From the NCBI GenBank assembly GCA_965230195.1, contig OZ245997.1, positions 5,642,001 to 5,706,000 on the forward strand: a stretch of DNA of 64,000 nucleotides, given 5' to 3'. The translations under genes and the position numbers were made by a program. Each line of letters opens with the position of its first letter. Position 1 is the stretch's first letter. Shown piece by piece: positions 53,418-62,079 of the stretch. The stretch comes from Putridiphycobacter sp965230195 (lineage in GTDB: Bacteria > Bacteroidota > Bacteroidia > Flavobacteriales_D > Crocinitomicaceae). A model generated the notes under the pieces. The model worked only from the letters and a program-made list of their open reading frames with translations, did not search any database and was not told the DNA's origin.

Positions 53418-54923
53418 CTAAAAAATGCCTGCACGGCGTATTTTGGACTGCGAGTGCTTCACTACCTTTTTGATTTCATCAGCAGCTAATTTTCCACTTA
53501 TGATAGCCGGAGGCATGCCCGGGCCTGGAACAGTCAGTTGCCCTGCATATACCAGATTTTTGATTTTTTTATTGTTTAATTTTGGTTTAAGAAAGGCCGT
53601 TTGGTTCAAGGTATTGGCTAATCCGTAGGCATTGCCCTTATAGGCATTATAGTCAGCCTTAAAATCCCTGATGCAATAGCTTCGTTTATAGATCAAATGT
53701 GATTCGATATTGATGTTTAGCCTTTGATTTAAACGTTCCATTATGATGTTAAAATAATGTTCCCGTATTGCTTCTGTATCTTCTAATCCGGCTGCAATAG
53801 GCATTAAAATAAACAGGTTTTCATTGTTTTCCGGCGCAACTGTTGAGTCAGTCTTAGAGGGAGTACAGACATAAAACAATGGCTTGGAAGGCCATTGAGG
53901 TGCGTCATAAATTTCATCCGAATGGTCATCCAGACTCTCATCAAAAAACAAATTATGATGTTCCAATCCGTCAATCTTACAATCAACACCTAAATAAAAA
54001 ATCAAAGAAGATGGGGCAAATACTTTCTGTTTCCAGTATTGATCACTGTAATTTCTATACTTCTGGGGTAATAACTGCTCCATATGTGCATAATCACCCG
54101 AAGCAATCAAACCATCTAATTTTACTTCATTATTATCATTAAATCTGACTCCGGTTACCTCATCATTTTCTAATAATATCTCACTGATTTCAGAATTTGT
54201 CCTGATGTCAACGCCTAATTCCGAGGCTAACCTGGCCATTCCTGCCACCACCTTATGCATTCCACCCTGAGGATACCATGTTCCCAACATTAGTCCTGCA
54301 TAATTCATTAATGAATATAAAGCCGGTGTATTATTGGGTGCTGAGCCTAAAAACAGTACAGGGAATTCCATCAGTTGAATCAGGTATTTGTTTTTAAAAT
54401 ATGACCTGACATATTTGTCATATTTAGTAAATAAATTCAGCTTAAGGGCACCCTTCATTACTTTTAATGTGGCAAATTCCAAAAGGCTTTTAGATGGTTT
54501 ACGAACCAAATCATTCATGCTGACATCATACTTAACTGCCGCTTCTTTCATAAACCGATCAAACTGTTGTCCTGCACCCGGTTCAAATGATTCAAATAAC
54601 TCAGGTATATCTTGTGGATCTGAAGGTACATCCATCCTGATCTGGTCATAAAAAATTGAAAAAGAAGGATTCAGTTTTTCTAATTTGTAAAAATCACTAT
54701 GTCTGTAACCAAAATCCTCGAAAAAACTGTCAAATACATCAGGCATCCAATACCACGACGGGCCCATATCGAATTTGAATCCGTCGGCTTCAAACTGTCG
54801 GTTTCTTCCACCAATCCCTTCATTTTTTTCGAATAACACAACCTGGTAACCTTGTTGCGCTAAATAACAGGCTGCTGATAAGCCGGAAAATCCACTACCG
54901 ATAACTCCAATTTTTTTTGTCAT
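53418..54923 (-). CDS. crtI: phytoene desaturase
   Basis: 501 residues. FAD-binding start GVIGSGFSGLSAACYLAQQGYQVVLFEKN. The segment FKFDMGPSWYWMPDVFDSFF is typical of Bacteroidota CrtI proteins, and the C-terminal dinucleotide/product motif is LVYAGQLTVPGPGMPPAIISGKLAA. It desaturates phytoene to lycopene. I assign this copy as CrtI and the one at 56690 as CrtD from these signatures; the two could be exchanged. Last crt gene of the operon, overlapping crtY by 4 bp. Confidence 0.85.
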   Translation of the reverse strand: MTKKIGVIGSGFSGLSAACYLAQQGYQVVLFEKNEGIGGRNRQFEADGFKFDMGPSWYWMPDVFDSFFEDFGYRHSDFYKLEKLNPSFSIFYDQIRMDVPSDPQDIPELFESFEPGAGQQFDRFMKEAAVKYDVSMNDLVRKPSKSLLEFATLKVMKGALKLNLFTKYDKYVRSYFKNKYLIQLMEFPVLFLGSAPNNTPALYSLMNYAGLMLGTWYPQGGMHKVVAGMARLASELGVDIRTNSEISEILLENDEVTGVRFNDNNEVKLDGLIASGDYAHMEQLLPQKYRNYSDQYWKQKVFAPSSLIFYLGVDCKIDGLEHHNLFFDESLDDHSDEIYDAPQWPSKPLFYVCTPSKTDSTVAPENNENLFILMPIAAGLEDTEAIREHYFNIIMERLNQRLNINIESHLIYKRSYCIRDFKADYNAYKGNAYGLANTLNQTAFLKPKLNNKKIKNLVYAGQLTVPGPGMPPAIISGKLAADEIKKVVKHSQSKIRRAGIF

Positions 54924-55606
54924 TTTTTATTCAGATTTATGAGAAAATAATCTCTTAACATAATGATTCCAACTATAAGTGAAAAGTTATAAAACAGATC
55001 CTCAACCGGAATGGTCAACAATCTGTAAGTACTGTTTTCTTCATCATTATACCACACCACCGGAGTGTCAGTAAACAGACCGGTCAATGCACCATTAATG
55101 ATCAAAAAAGGAATTAATACGAAAAGAAAACTACGCCAAAGTGCAGTGATTGATAAATTATCCTTCAAAAAGACGAACGCTCCTGTTATTGCACTTAATC
55201 CGCATGCAACTGCTGTATAGTATTTGGTTAAATGAGTGAAAAAAAGTATTAATGAAAAAATAATCCAAAAGGCGTTGAGATAGATTGCCCATCTGTTAGC
55301 TGATTTAACCGGCCAGTAAACGTTGATGGTATCGTTCAAAAAAACACAGGCGTATGGCACTGTAAAAAAGAATAAAAATTCCTCTACCGGCAAACCAAAA
55401 AAATTCAATCCCATTAAATGTTCTTCATTGAATCCCCATACCCCCAAATAGGTATAATAAACATCCCAAATGATAAATCCAGCTCCAACTATTAGTATGG
55501 CTGGCAAAAGGGCCCTGAATTGTTTATAAAAACGTACTTTTTTATCCCACGACAAAAGCAAAGGAAAAACAATTGTAATGATATTTAATATCAGATATAG
55601 TCTCAT
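54920..55606 (-). CDS. crtY: lycopene cyclase, fused CrtYcd type
   Basis: 228 residues with about seven membrane helices in two homologous halves. Each half carries the catalytic-type motif: PVEEFLFFF (about 74-82) and PVEDLFYNF (about 202-210). This is the heterodimeric (CrtYc/CrtYd) cyclase fused into one chain, common in Bacteroidota. It closes beta-ionone rings on lycopene. Coupled to crtZ and crtI by 4-bp overlaps. Confidence 0.92.
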   Translation of the reverse strand: MRLYLILNIITIVFPLLLSWDKKVRFYKQFRALLPAILIVGAGFIIWDVYYTYLGVWGFNEEHLMGLNFFGLPVEEFLFFFTVPYACVFLNDTINVYWPVKSANRWAIYLNAFWIIFSLILFFTHLTKYYTAVACGLSAITGAFVFLKDNLSITALWRSFLFVLIPFLIINGALTGLFTDTPVVWYNDEENSTYRLLTIPVEDLFYNFSLIVGIIMLRDYFLINLNKK

Positions 55607-56046
55607 TTAAAATACTTTCCGGGAACAATTAACATCCCAAAACAGGTTCCGCCTTCTTTGTGTCTGTTTTTATGGTGAATCTTATGTGCTAACCTAATCC
55701 CCCTTAAATATTTTGATTTAGTCTTTTTGAATATTTTAATCCGTTGGTGGATAAATATTTCATGGACAAAAACATAACATAATCCGTACAATGCAATACC
55801 CGCTCCTATTGTAACGAATAGTGGCATGGCATACATCATACCCAACATAATTCCTAACCAACTTGGTATCGCAAAAATCAAAAAGAATAAGTCATTTTTT
55901 TGAGCTTTATGTCCTGTAGGCTGATGATGATCCTTATGCAGATGCCATAAAAATTTATGCATGACATATTTATGCATGAAAAAAGCTACAAACTCCATTG
56001 CAAAAAAAGTAAGCACTATTGTTATAATGATCCAGATTACACTCAT
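55603..56046 (-). CDS. crtZ: beta-carotene hydroxylase
   Basis: 147 residues, membrane di-iron hydroxylase with the histidine boxes HKYVMH, HLHKDHH, HEIFIH and HKIHHKNRH. It adds a hydroxyl group at C-3 of the ring. The length and box spacing match CrtZ. Overlaps crtY and cruF by 4 bp. Confidence 0.93.
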   Translation of the reverse strand: MSVIWIIITIVLTFFAMEFVAFFMHKYVMHKFLWHLHKDHHQPTGHKAQKNDLFFLIFAIPSWLGIMLGMMYAMPLFVTIGAGIALYGLCYVFVHEIFIHQRIKIFKKTKSKYLRGIRLAHKIHHKNRHKEGGTCFGMLIVPGKYFK

Positions 56047-56693
56047 AGCATAAAATTTAAACCAATAAAAAATAGCATCTGAATAACAAATGCTCCCTCA
56101 TAAACCCTGTTATTGGTTGACTGGTTTCTAATCAGAAATTGAATAAGTAAAGCAACAAAGAACCATGAGATATAATTTAAAACCGGAATTGTATCATTGG
56201 CCCATGTCCAGAATTCAAGATCTATTGCCACCGGCTCCATCAACAGGTCAAACCCAACCATTAACACTGAAGCAAATAATGCGATAAGTATCTTATTACC
56301 GGTTATTCGGGACACCAGATTTTTTGCTCCAATACTCAGCGTAAACCACAACAAACCTATTATTACAGGAACACCCCAAAACTTTACACCTAAAACCGTT
56401 CCGTAAGTGTAATCTCCGAATAAAAGCCCGGTATTTACGCCTATGAATTCACTAAAAAAACCAATGCAAAAAATAACTCCAAACCAAAATATTCCTGCAG
56501 TTGACCTTTTCCTGAAAAATAGAGCCCCTATTAAAAAGCTTACTGCCAGATTGGCCCAGGATAAATTGACAATATCATTACTTTGGAAAATACCTATTCC
56601 CAACAAACCAACAAGGTGTAAAATGACGAGAACAGATAAAGCCCCAATTTCCCTAATGGACAAATATTCGATATGTTTTACTGATACATTCAT
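56043..56693 (-). CDS. cruF: carotenoid 1',2'-hydratase (CruF family)
   Basis: 216 residues with about six or seven membrane helices. The CruF/DUF422 signature GFFSEFIGVNTGLLFGDYTYG and DLLMEPVAIDLEFWTW carry the conserved Asp/Glu residues. It hydrates the open (psi) end of a monocyclic carotenoid. It overlaps crtD by 4 bp, which pairs it with the desaturase that acts next on the same end group. Confidence 0.9.
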   Translation of the reverse strand: MNVSVKHIEYLSIREIGALSVLVILHLVGLLGIGIFQSNDIVNLSWANLAVSFLIGALFFRKRSTAGIFWFGVIFCIGFFSEFIGVNTGLLFGDYTYGTVLGVKFWGVPVIIGLLWFTLSIGAKNLVSRITGNKILIALFASVLMVGFDLLMEPVAIDLEFWTWANDTIPVLNYISWFFVALLIQFLIRNQSTNNRVYEGAFVIQMLFFIGLNFML

Positions 56694-58144
56694 AAATGAT
56701 CTGCAACAATTTTAGCACTGTTCAAACATAAAGGAATACCTCCTCCGGGATGCACGGTACCACCAACAAAATACAAGTTTGAAAAGTCTTTTGAAAAATT
56801 CGAATGTCTGGTAAAACTGCTCAATACCGAGTTTGAAGCTGCCCCGTATAAAGCACCCTTCATTGCATAGGTTCTGTCTTCAATATCATCAGGTGTCAAA
56901 ATTTCTTCAAAAATGATTTCATCTTCTATTTTTGCCTCTAATCTATCGGTTAAAATATCAAGTACAACTGTTCTCACCTTTTGAATCTGATTTTTAGTTA
57001 GCTTTATTCCTGAAGGCATATTGATCATAACAAACCAATTCTCTTTACCCTCAGGGGCATCAACAGGCTGGCATTTTGAAGAAATATTTAAATAAATTGT
57101 AGGCATTTCAGCATTTTCCTGAAGTTCAAAAATTGATTTGAATTCTGCCTTATAATCTGATGAGAAAAAAATATTATGTAGTTTCAGATAAGGGAAACAG
57201 GCGTTGATCCCCCAATAAAACACCAGAGCCGAAGAACTTCTTGCTTTTCTATTTTCGGTCTTAAATTTATTTGAGTCATTCAACAGTTTATCATAAAATA
57301 AGGCTACATCCATATTCGATACAAAAACATCTGCATTAATAGTATTCTGATCTATTACAGCAGATATCACCTTCCCATTATCAGTGTTTAATTTAGTCAC
57401 TTTTTTATTTGTAAGAATATTGACCCCTTGTTCAAGTGCCAGTTTTTCTAAAGCCTTTACAATACCCCTCATTCCCCCTTCAGGAAAAAAAGTACCAATA
57501 TTATGCTCCAGGTGTGGGATAACTGACATCATTGAAGGCGTTTTATAAGGGGAAGAACCATTGTAAGTCGCATACCGATCGAATAGTTGCACCCATTTTT
57601 TATCCTTAAAATAAGTCTTATTCTTACTGTGTAAGCTCATCAGGTTCTTTGGATTTATGAGTTGGGGTAACGCTTTAAGAGCCTGACGTGACCAAAATGT
57701 TTTAAACTTATGAAGGCTGTTTTCAATAAATAATTTACCCGCGCCATTAAATAGTTTTTCAGATTCTTCCAGGTAATCCGTTACCAATAAAGTATGGTTT
57801 CTCAATTTTTGTTGCACTTCCAGCTCAAGTCTGGTTTTATCATTATAGAATACAAAATTAGATCCATCTGCAAAAAAATACTGACAGGAATAATCCAACT
57901 TTTTATATCTTAAATAATCAGCCATTGACTTTCCGGCTATATGAAAAAGGTCTTCCAGGTAGTGTGGCATTGTAAACAAACTTGGCCCTATGTCAAACCT
58001 AAAACCGTCGGACTTGAGTTCTGCTAGTTTTCCGCCGACTGATTCATTTTTGTCGTACAAATCTACCTGGAATCCCTTAACGGATAGTCTGACTGCTACA
58101 GCTAGACCTCCTATCCCCGCGCCTATGACAATTGCTTTTTTCAT
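56690..58144 (-). CDS. crtD: carotenoid 3',4'-desaturase (CrtD-like)
   Basis: 484 residues, CrtI-family FAD enzyme (VIGAGIGGLAVAVRLSVKGFQVDLYDKN; C-terminal VGGTVHPGGGIPLCLNSAKI). The segments GPSLFTMPHYLEDLF and RYATYNGSSPYKTPSMMSVIPHLEHNIGTFFPEGGM resemble 1-hydroxycarotenoid 3,4-desaturases. Overlap with cruF supports this role. Distinction from CrtI is by motif only. Confidence 0.82.
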   Translation of the reverse strand: MKKAIVIGAGIGGLAVAVRLSVKGFQVDLYDKNESVGGKLAELKSDGFRFDIGPSLFTMPHYLEDLFHIAGKSMADYLRYKKLDYSCQYFFADGSNFVFYNDKTRLELEVQQKLRNHTLLVTDYLEESEKLFNGAGKLFIENSLHKFKTFWSRQALKALPQLINPKNLMSLHSKNKTYFKDKKWVQLFDRYATYNGSSPYKTPSMMSVIPHLEHNIGTFFPEGGMRGIVKALEKLALEQGVNILTNKKVTKLNTDNGKVISAVIDQNTINADVFVSNMDVALFYDKLLNDSNKFKTENRKARSSSALVFYWGINACFPYLKLHNIFFSSDYKAEFKSIFELQENAEMPTIYLNISSKCQPVDAPEGKENWFVMINMPSGIKLTKNQIQKVRTVVLDILTDRLEAKIEDEIIFEEILTPDDIEDRTYAMKGALYGAASNSVLSSFTRHSNFSKDFSNLYFVGGTVHPGGGIPLCLNSAKIVADHL

Positions 58145-58148
58145 TGTA

Positions 58149-58613
58149 CTAAGGGTATTTTTTTAGTACACCCCCTATTAATAACTTAATTTCAGCATAT
58201 TTCGATTGATATAAAGCAAGTTTTAAAATCTTACGGTCTTCATTCAATTGTTTATTATACCCTAATAAAGACGGTACATTATATTGTACACTATACCTGA
58301 TTAATCTCAATTCGGCATTATTCGGACTCAACTTAATTGCAGATTCCAGATATGTTTTACCCTTATTAAAATTACTCAATTTAGTATCAGGCCAAAATGC
58401 ATATTTTGAGTTCATAAAATAGTACAACGCCTTATACCCATAAGCTACCGGTGATTTTAAGGTTGCATTTTTAGTAATATTTCCCAGCTGGGTATTGTAT
58501 TTTTCGTCCTGATCAACTTTTGAGAACAAATCACGCATTTTTGAAATCTCAGGCATTGAAGAAAAAATACCCTGAGAGAAAAAAATCATTAGAAAAAGAA
58601 ATAAATACCTCAT
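58149..58613 (-). CDS. small secreted TPR-like protein within the crt operon
   Basis: 154 residues with a signal peptide (MRYLFLFLMIFFSQGIFSS). The mature part is helical with one clear TPR-like unit (GKTYLESAIKLSPNNAELRLIRYSVQYN). It lies 1 bp after crtB and 4 bp before crtD, so it is cotranslated with the pathway. No enzymatic motif; its role in pigmentation is unknown. Confidence 0.7.
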   Translation of the reverse strand: MRYLFLFLMIFFSQGIFSSMPEISKMRDLFSKVDQDEKYNTQLGNITKNATLKSPVAYGYKALYYFMNSKYAFWPDTKLSNFNKGKTYLESAIKLSPNNAELRLIRYSVQYNVPSLLGYNKQLNEDRKILKLALYQSKYAEIKLLIGGVLKKYP

Positions 58614-58614
58614 A

Positions 58615-59454
58615 TTATAACAGATTAAATGAATGTTTCAGGTAACTGCTGATCATCAGACCGAATTTCTTGCCATCCGGAATTCTTACCCTTCTTTCCA
58701 AAAGTACGTCAGCATCCAACCTTTTAATTTTTTTGAATAAACCACAATAATAGATGTATGCAATGTATACCCCGAAACGAGCCTTCTTAGGTAATTTTAA
58801 AATCCCCTTGTAAGCCATCTTAAAGTCATTAGAAATATCCACCTCTATTTGTGACTTTTGATAATTATCAAACGCTGTAAAGTCAACACCGGGGAAGTAA
58901 ACCCTGCCCAGTATTTCGTAATCTGCTTTGAAATCACGAAGGAAATTTATTTTCTGAAATGCTGAGCCTAAAGCCCGTGCATAAGGCTCCAGTTTATCGT
59001 ATAGTTCATCATTTCCTTCCAAAAATATTTTAAGACACATTAAACCAACAACCTCTGCACTACCTACAATATACTCATCATATAATATTTTGTCATATTC
59101 TTTACCTTGATCCAAATCCATCTCCATGCTTCTTAAAAAAGTATCTACCAATTCCAGAGGAATATTGTATTTGTTTACTGTTTCCTGAAAAGCATTAATA
59201 ATCGGATTTATTGATATTCTGTCATTAATGGCTTCGTGCGTTTGTACCTTTAAATCATACAACAATGCCTCCTGTTTACTATCATGAAAAGAATCAACAA
59301 TTTCATCAGCCAACCTCACAAAACCATATACGGCATATATATCACTTCTAAAGCTTTTATCAAGGAAACGAATTCCTAATGAAAATGACGTTGAATATGT
59401 TTTAGTAACCTGCTTTGAAACTGCTCTTGATAACGAATCGTAAATTGCTTTCAT
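58615..59454 (-). CDS. crtB: phytoene synthase
   Basis: About 279 residues from the ATG at 59454. The frame begins at a TTG (59484), but that codon is part of the predicted -7 box. Two Asp-rich prenyl-diphosphate motifs are visible: RLADEIVDSF (about 57-66) and NFLRDFKADYEILGRVYFP (about 185-203), plus GSAEVVGLM. It condenses two geranylgeranyl diphosphates to phytoene. First gene of the carotenoid operon; crtE is not in the window. Confidence 0.93.
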   Translation of the reverse strand: MKAIYDSLSRAVSKQVTKTYSTSFSLGIRFLDKSFRSDIYAVYGFVRLADEIVDSFHDSKQEALLYDLKVQTHEAINDRISINPIINAFQETVNKYNIPLELVDTFLRSMEMDLDQGKEYDKILYDEYIVGSAEVVGLMCLKIFLEGNDELYDKLEPYARALGSAFQKINFLRDFKADYEILGRVYFPGVDFTAFDNYQKSQIEVDISNDFKMAYKGILKLPKKARFGVYIAYIYYCGLFKKIKRLDADVLLERRVRIPDGKKFGLMISSYLKHSFNLL

Positions 59455-59481
59455 CTTTCTAATTATTGTATTGATACTTTT

Positions 59482-59543
59482 CAAAGGTATGAAAAAGCTG
59501 TCATTTTGTTTAATCTTTTTTAGAAAAGATTAAACAAAATGAC
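59482..59543 (-). promoter_or_regulatory. crtB promoter with large perfect inverted repeat
   Basis: -7 box TACCTTTG (59489-59482) on the minus strand. Immediately upstream are two 20-bp perfect arms, GTCATTTTGTTTAATCTTTT (59500-59519) and its complement (59524-59543), separated by 4 nt. The repeat covers roughly -24 to -67 relative to the predicted start, including the -33 region, as expected for an operator. No terminator-like T-run follows. Confidence 0.7.
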
Positions 59544-59681
59544 TTTACACTATTAGTTTTCAAGCAACAAAACCCTGAATAACAGCTAAATAACTCTAAT
59601 TAATTTTCTTGTCCTAAAATTTAGAAAACAGACTATTATCCATCAATTCATAATAATAATTAATGGAATACCTGAAAATGG

Positions 59682-61430
59682 TTAACCTTTGTACTGAGAA
59701 ATATGTACCGAAATCACTTCTCCCCGAAAGAATGATTTTGTACTGATATAAGTCCTTAACAGTCCTTTACCAATATCAGGGATCTTAAAAAAGAAATCAT
59801 ATTCATTCGGTTCACCTCTACTAATTTGAGGGCGATTCAACCGGATATGTGTTGATTTAACAGAATCTCCGGCAATAAAATCACATGACAGACGACTATC
59901 TGAAAAGCCATTTTCCACCATTATTTTCGCCCGAATCCTAATCCATGTCTCCTCATTCAATGTTGATTCAAAGGCCTTTTGATAAATAAAATAACTTGAA
60001 TCAGAAAAACTTTTAGCCTGGCGGGAATTTAAATCTGACCAAATTTCTGCATTCGTATCATCAGGGTTAATCATCTCCTCGGTATCAAGCAAACTCATTT
60101 CTAAAGGTGAAGGATTTGATTCCAGGTAAACTGCGGAGTAGTATAATCTATTCATGCCATCATTGAGAATGATATTTTTGTTATACTGATAAATTTGAAA
60201 AACATTCACAAATAACAAATACATGATCACAGGGATAACGGGAAGCCAAATATGACGCTTTAATAATTTTGTTAATACAGCTGCCAATGAAAATGCCAAT
60301 ACAGGATAAGACTGAACCAGTGCCCTTGTTGAATATGACCCACCATACCTCCAGTCAAACCATGAAATAATAATCCATATGTTCAAAACCGAAAACCAAA
60401 TCACAGCGTTCTTATAGACTTTGTCCTTCATAAAAAAGAAACCGGCAATAAATAAAGCTGTTAGTGGAGTATAGATGAACCAACCCTTTTCAAATCCAAA
60501 CAATACACGGAACCATGGATTAAAAAACACCCATTTACTCCCTACATTATGGACAAATGAGCCCGTAACCGATTTCCAGTAGATCAATTGAGGTAATATG
60601 CCCAAAGCACCGAAACCAATGGCCCATAACAGGTACTTTTTATTATTCAGAATCAATTTCCATTTTGCCTGCCTGCTTTCTTTATCGGTTATACCCCAAA
60701 GTATCGGTATAAAAACCATAATGGCTTCTGTGGGCCGACATGCTATAGCAAATCCAATAGTAAACCCAATCAATGCAGAGTAAAACACCGAAGGTTTTTC
60801 ATGCCACTTAATTGTGATGTACAGCAGAAATGCGTAAAGAAAAAATATAAATGAATGACTTAGCGAACCATCAACCGCAGTATATTGAAGCAAATTTGTT
60901 CCTAATACCAAAATTAAGAGAGTGAGACTTACCACCAAATCATCATAATACCTCAATAGAATTTTTCGTATTAAAAAAAGGGCTAAGGCAAAGTATATCA
61001 ATAAACCATAAGCCAGACTCATTTGATATGGCTTGGAAAATCCATCCTGTTGGTACCCCGTAATGCCTGCAACAACATGACCGACAAGGAAAAAAGGGCT
61101 TTCCATAATTGAAATACCAACAAAGTACTTACCAACTTTATTGCCATTTTCAATTTCGCGGTATTGATATAAATCTCCACCTGAAAGGTTATATTCAGAT
61201 TCCTTTTCTACAAACCACTCCAATTCGGAAAGATCGTCATAAATAAAAAATCCGGGCAAATACATATAATACCCTAAAGCATCCCATGTGGTAACTTTAT
61301 ACTTATTCTCAACCTGCGAATAATAAGCCCTGTACCCCAAGGCAACCAATACTAATAAAATGCAAACGATTTTTGAAACTCGCCCTATAGAATGACTTGA
61401 AGTACTTATCGTTTGAGATTGGTTTATCAT
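59682..61430 (-). CDS. polytopic membrane protein, GT-C glycosyltransferase-like
   Basis: 582 residues from the ATG at 61430; the frame extends to a TTG at 61439. About 11 membrane helices with a large first loop beginning TWDALGYYMYLPGFFIYDD and a later ACRPTEA motif, a layout typical of GT-C/mannosyltransferase-like proteins. The C-terminal 150 residues form a soluble beta-rich domain. It lies upstream of crtB on the same strand, separated by 200 bp, so it is probably a separate unit. Substrate unknown. Confidence 0.65.
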   Translation of the reverse strand: MINQSQTISTSSHSIGRVSKIVCILLVLVALGYRAYYSQVENKYKVTTWDALGYYMYLPGFFIYDDLSELEWFVEKESEYNLSGGDLYQYREIENGNKVGKYFVGISIMESPFFLVGHVVAGITGYQQDGFSKPYQMSLAYGLLIYFALALFLIRKILLRYYDDLVVSLTLLILVLGTNLLQYTAVDGSLSHSFIFFLYAFLLYITIKWHEKPSVFYSALIGFTIGFAIACRPTEAIMVFIPILWGITDKESRQAKWKLILNNKKYLLWAIGFGALGILPQLIYWKSVTGSFVHNVGSKWVFFNPWFRVLFGFEKGWFIYTPLTALFIAGFFFMKDKVYKNAVIWFSVLNIWIIISWFDWRYGGSYSTRALVQSYPVLAFSLAAVLTKLLKRHIWLPVIPVIMYLLFVNVFQIYQYNKNIILNDGMNRLYYSAVYLESNPSPLEMSLLDTEEMINPDDTNAEIWSDLNSRQAKSFSDSSYFIYQKAFESTLNEETWIRIRAKIMVENGFSDSRLSCDFIAGDSVKSTHIRLNRPQISRGEPNEYDFFFKIPDIGKGLLRTYISTKSFFRGEVISVHISQYKG

Positions 61431-61628
61431 AACTGGCAATGAAACCCAAAACTAATATAATATTAAAACAAAACCAATCAACCTGTAATCCTTACACCAA
61501 TAACGCAAACATCATCCACCTGATTATGGTTTTATTTCGGATCAAGAACGCTTGGAATATAGAATATTTATTGTGCTTCGACTTCGCTCGGCGTAAACTT
61601 CTCGTCCAGAAACTCCATGCAAATATTG

Positions 61629-61760
61629 TAGCCCCACCAGAACTTACTTCGGCTTCGCTCAGCATAGACTTCTCCTCCTGCTGCGTCTACTGTGTAGCCC
61701 CACCAGGACTTACTTCGGCTTCGCTCAGCATAGACTTCTCCTCCTGCTGCGTCAACTGTG
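61629..61760. repeat. two tandem 66-bp repeats carrying the tRNA-Arg 3' end
   Basis: Units 61629-61694 and 61695-61760 differ at 2 of 66 positions. Each begins with TAGCCCCACCAGRACT, identical (one mismatch in the first) to the last 16 nt of the adjacent tRNA-Arg gene on the plus-strand representation, then CTTCGGCTTCGCTCAGC and an ACTTCTCCTCC stretch. A degenerate relative lies at about 61574-61612. The rest of the 61440-61628 gap shows nothing recognisable. Confidence 0.8.
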
Positions 61761-61832
61761 TAGCCCCACCAGGACTCGAACCTGGATCTATTGTTTAGGA
61801 AACAACTATTCTATCCCTTGAACTATGGGGCC
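61761..61832 (-). tRNA. tRNA-Arg (anticodon CCT)
   Basis: 72-nt cloverleaf: acceptor GGCCCCA/TGGGGCT with G1-U72, D-stem GTTC/GAAT, anticodon stem GTTGT/ACAAT around loop TTCCTAA, T-arm CCAGG-TTCGAGT-CCTGG. CCA is not encoded. It decodes AGG. Confidence 0.92.
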
Positions 61833-61836
61833 AAAA

Positions 61837-61868
61837 TGAAAAAAGCCTCACCATTTCTGGCAAGGCTT
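61837..61868 (-). terminator. hairpin with T-run between the two tRNA genes
   Basis: AAGCCT/AGGCTT stem followed on the minus strand by a run of six T, 12 bp downstream of tRNA-Asn and 5 bp upstream of tRNA-Arg. If it terminates, tRNA-Arg needs its own start or readthrough; it may instead be a processing hairpin. Confidence 0.5.
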
Positions 61869-61879
61869 CTGTTTTTCTG

Positions 61880-61953
61880 CTCCCCCTCTTGGGCTCGAAC
61901 CAAGGACCCTCTGATTAACAGTCAGATGCTCTAACCAACTGAGCTAAGGAGGA
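61880..61953 (-). tRNA. tRNA-Asn (anticodon GTT)
   Basis: 74-nt cloverleaf: acceptor TCCTCCT/AGGGGGA, D-arm AGCTCAGTTGGTTAGAGC, anticodon stem TCTGA/TCAGA with loop CTGTTAA, T-arm CTTGG-TTCGAGC-CCAAG, discriminator G. CCA is not encoded. Confidence 0.95.
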
Positions 61954-62079
61954 GTTTAAGGTGTCTCTGTTTCCTTAAGCGAGTGCAAATATATATAAAA
62001 GAAATATTTTAGCAAAAAAAATTACTCGATTTTTATGCTTTTTTTGATTTAATGATGTATTTAACTGAATTAAAGCTAT

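Noticed and set aside
61621..61760. CRISPR-like array
   Set aside because: Only two direct, adjacent 66-bp copies without distinct spacers; no cas genes.
61439..61798. Plus-strand ORF with repeated PPGLTSASLSIDFSSCC-type peptide
   Set aside because: It reads through the 66-bp tandem repeat and the antisense of tRNA-Arg; the apparent peptide repeat is a by-product of the DNA repeat.
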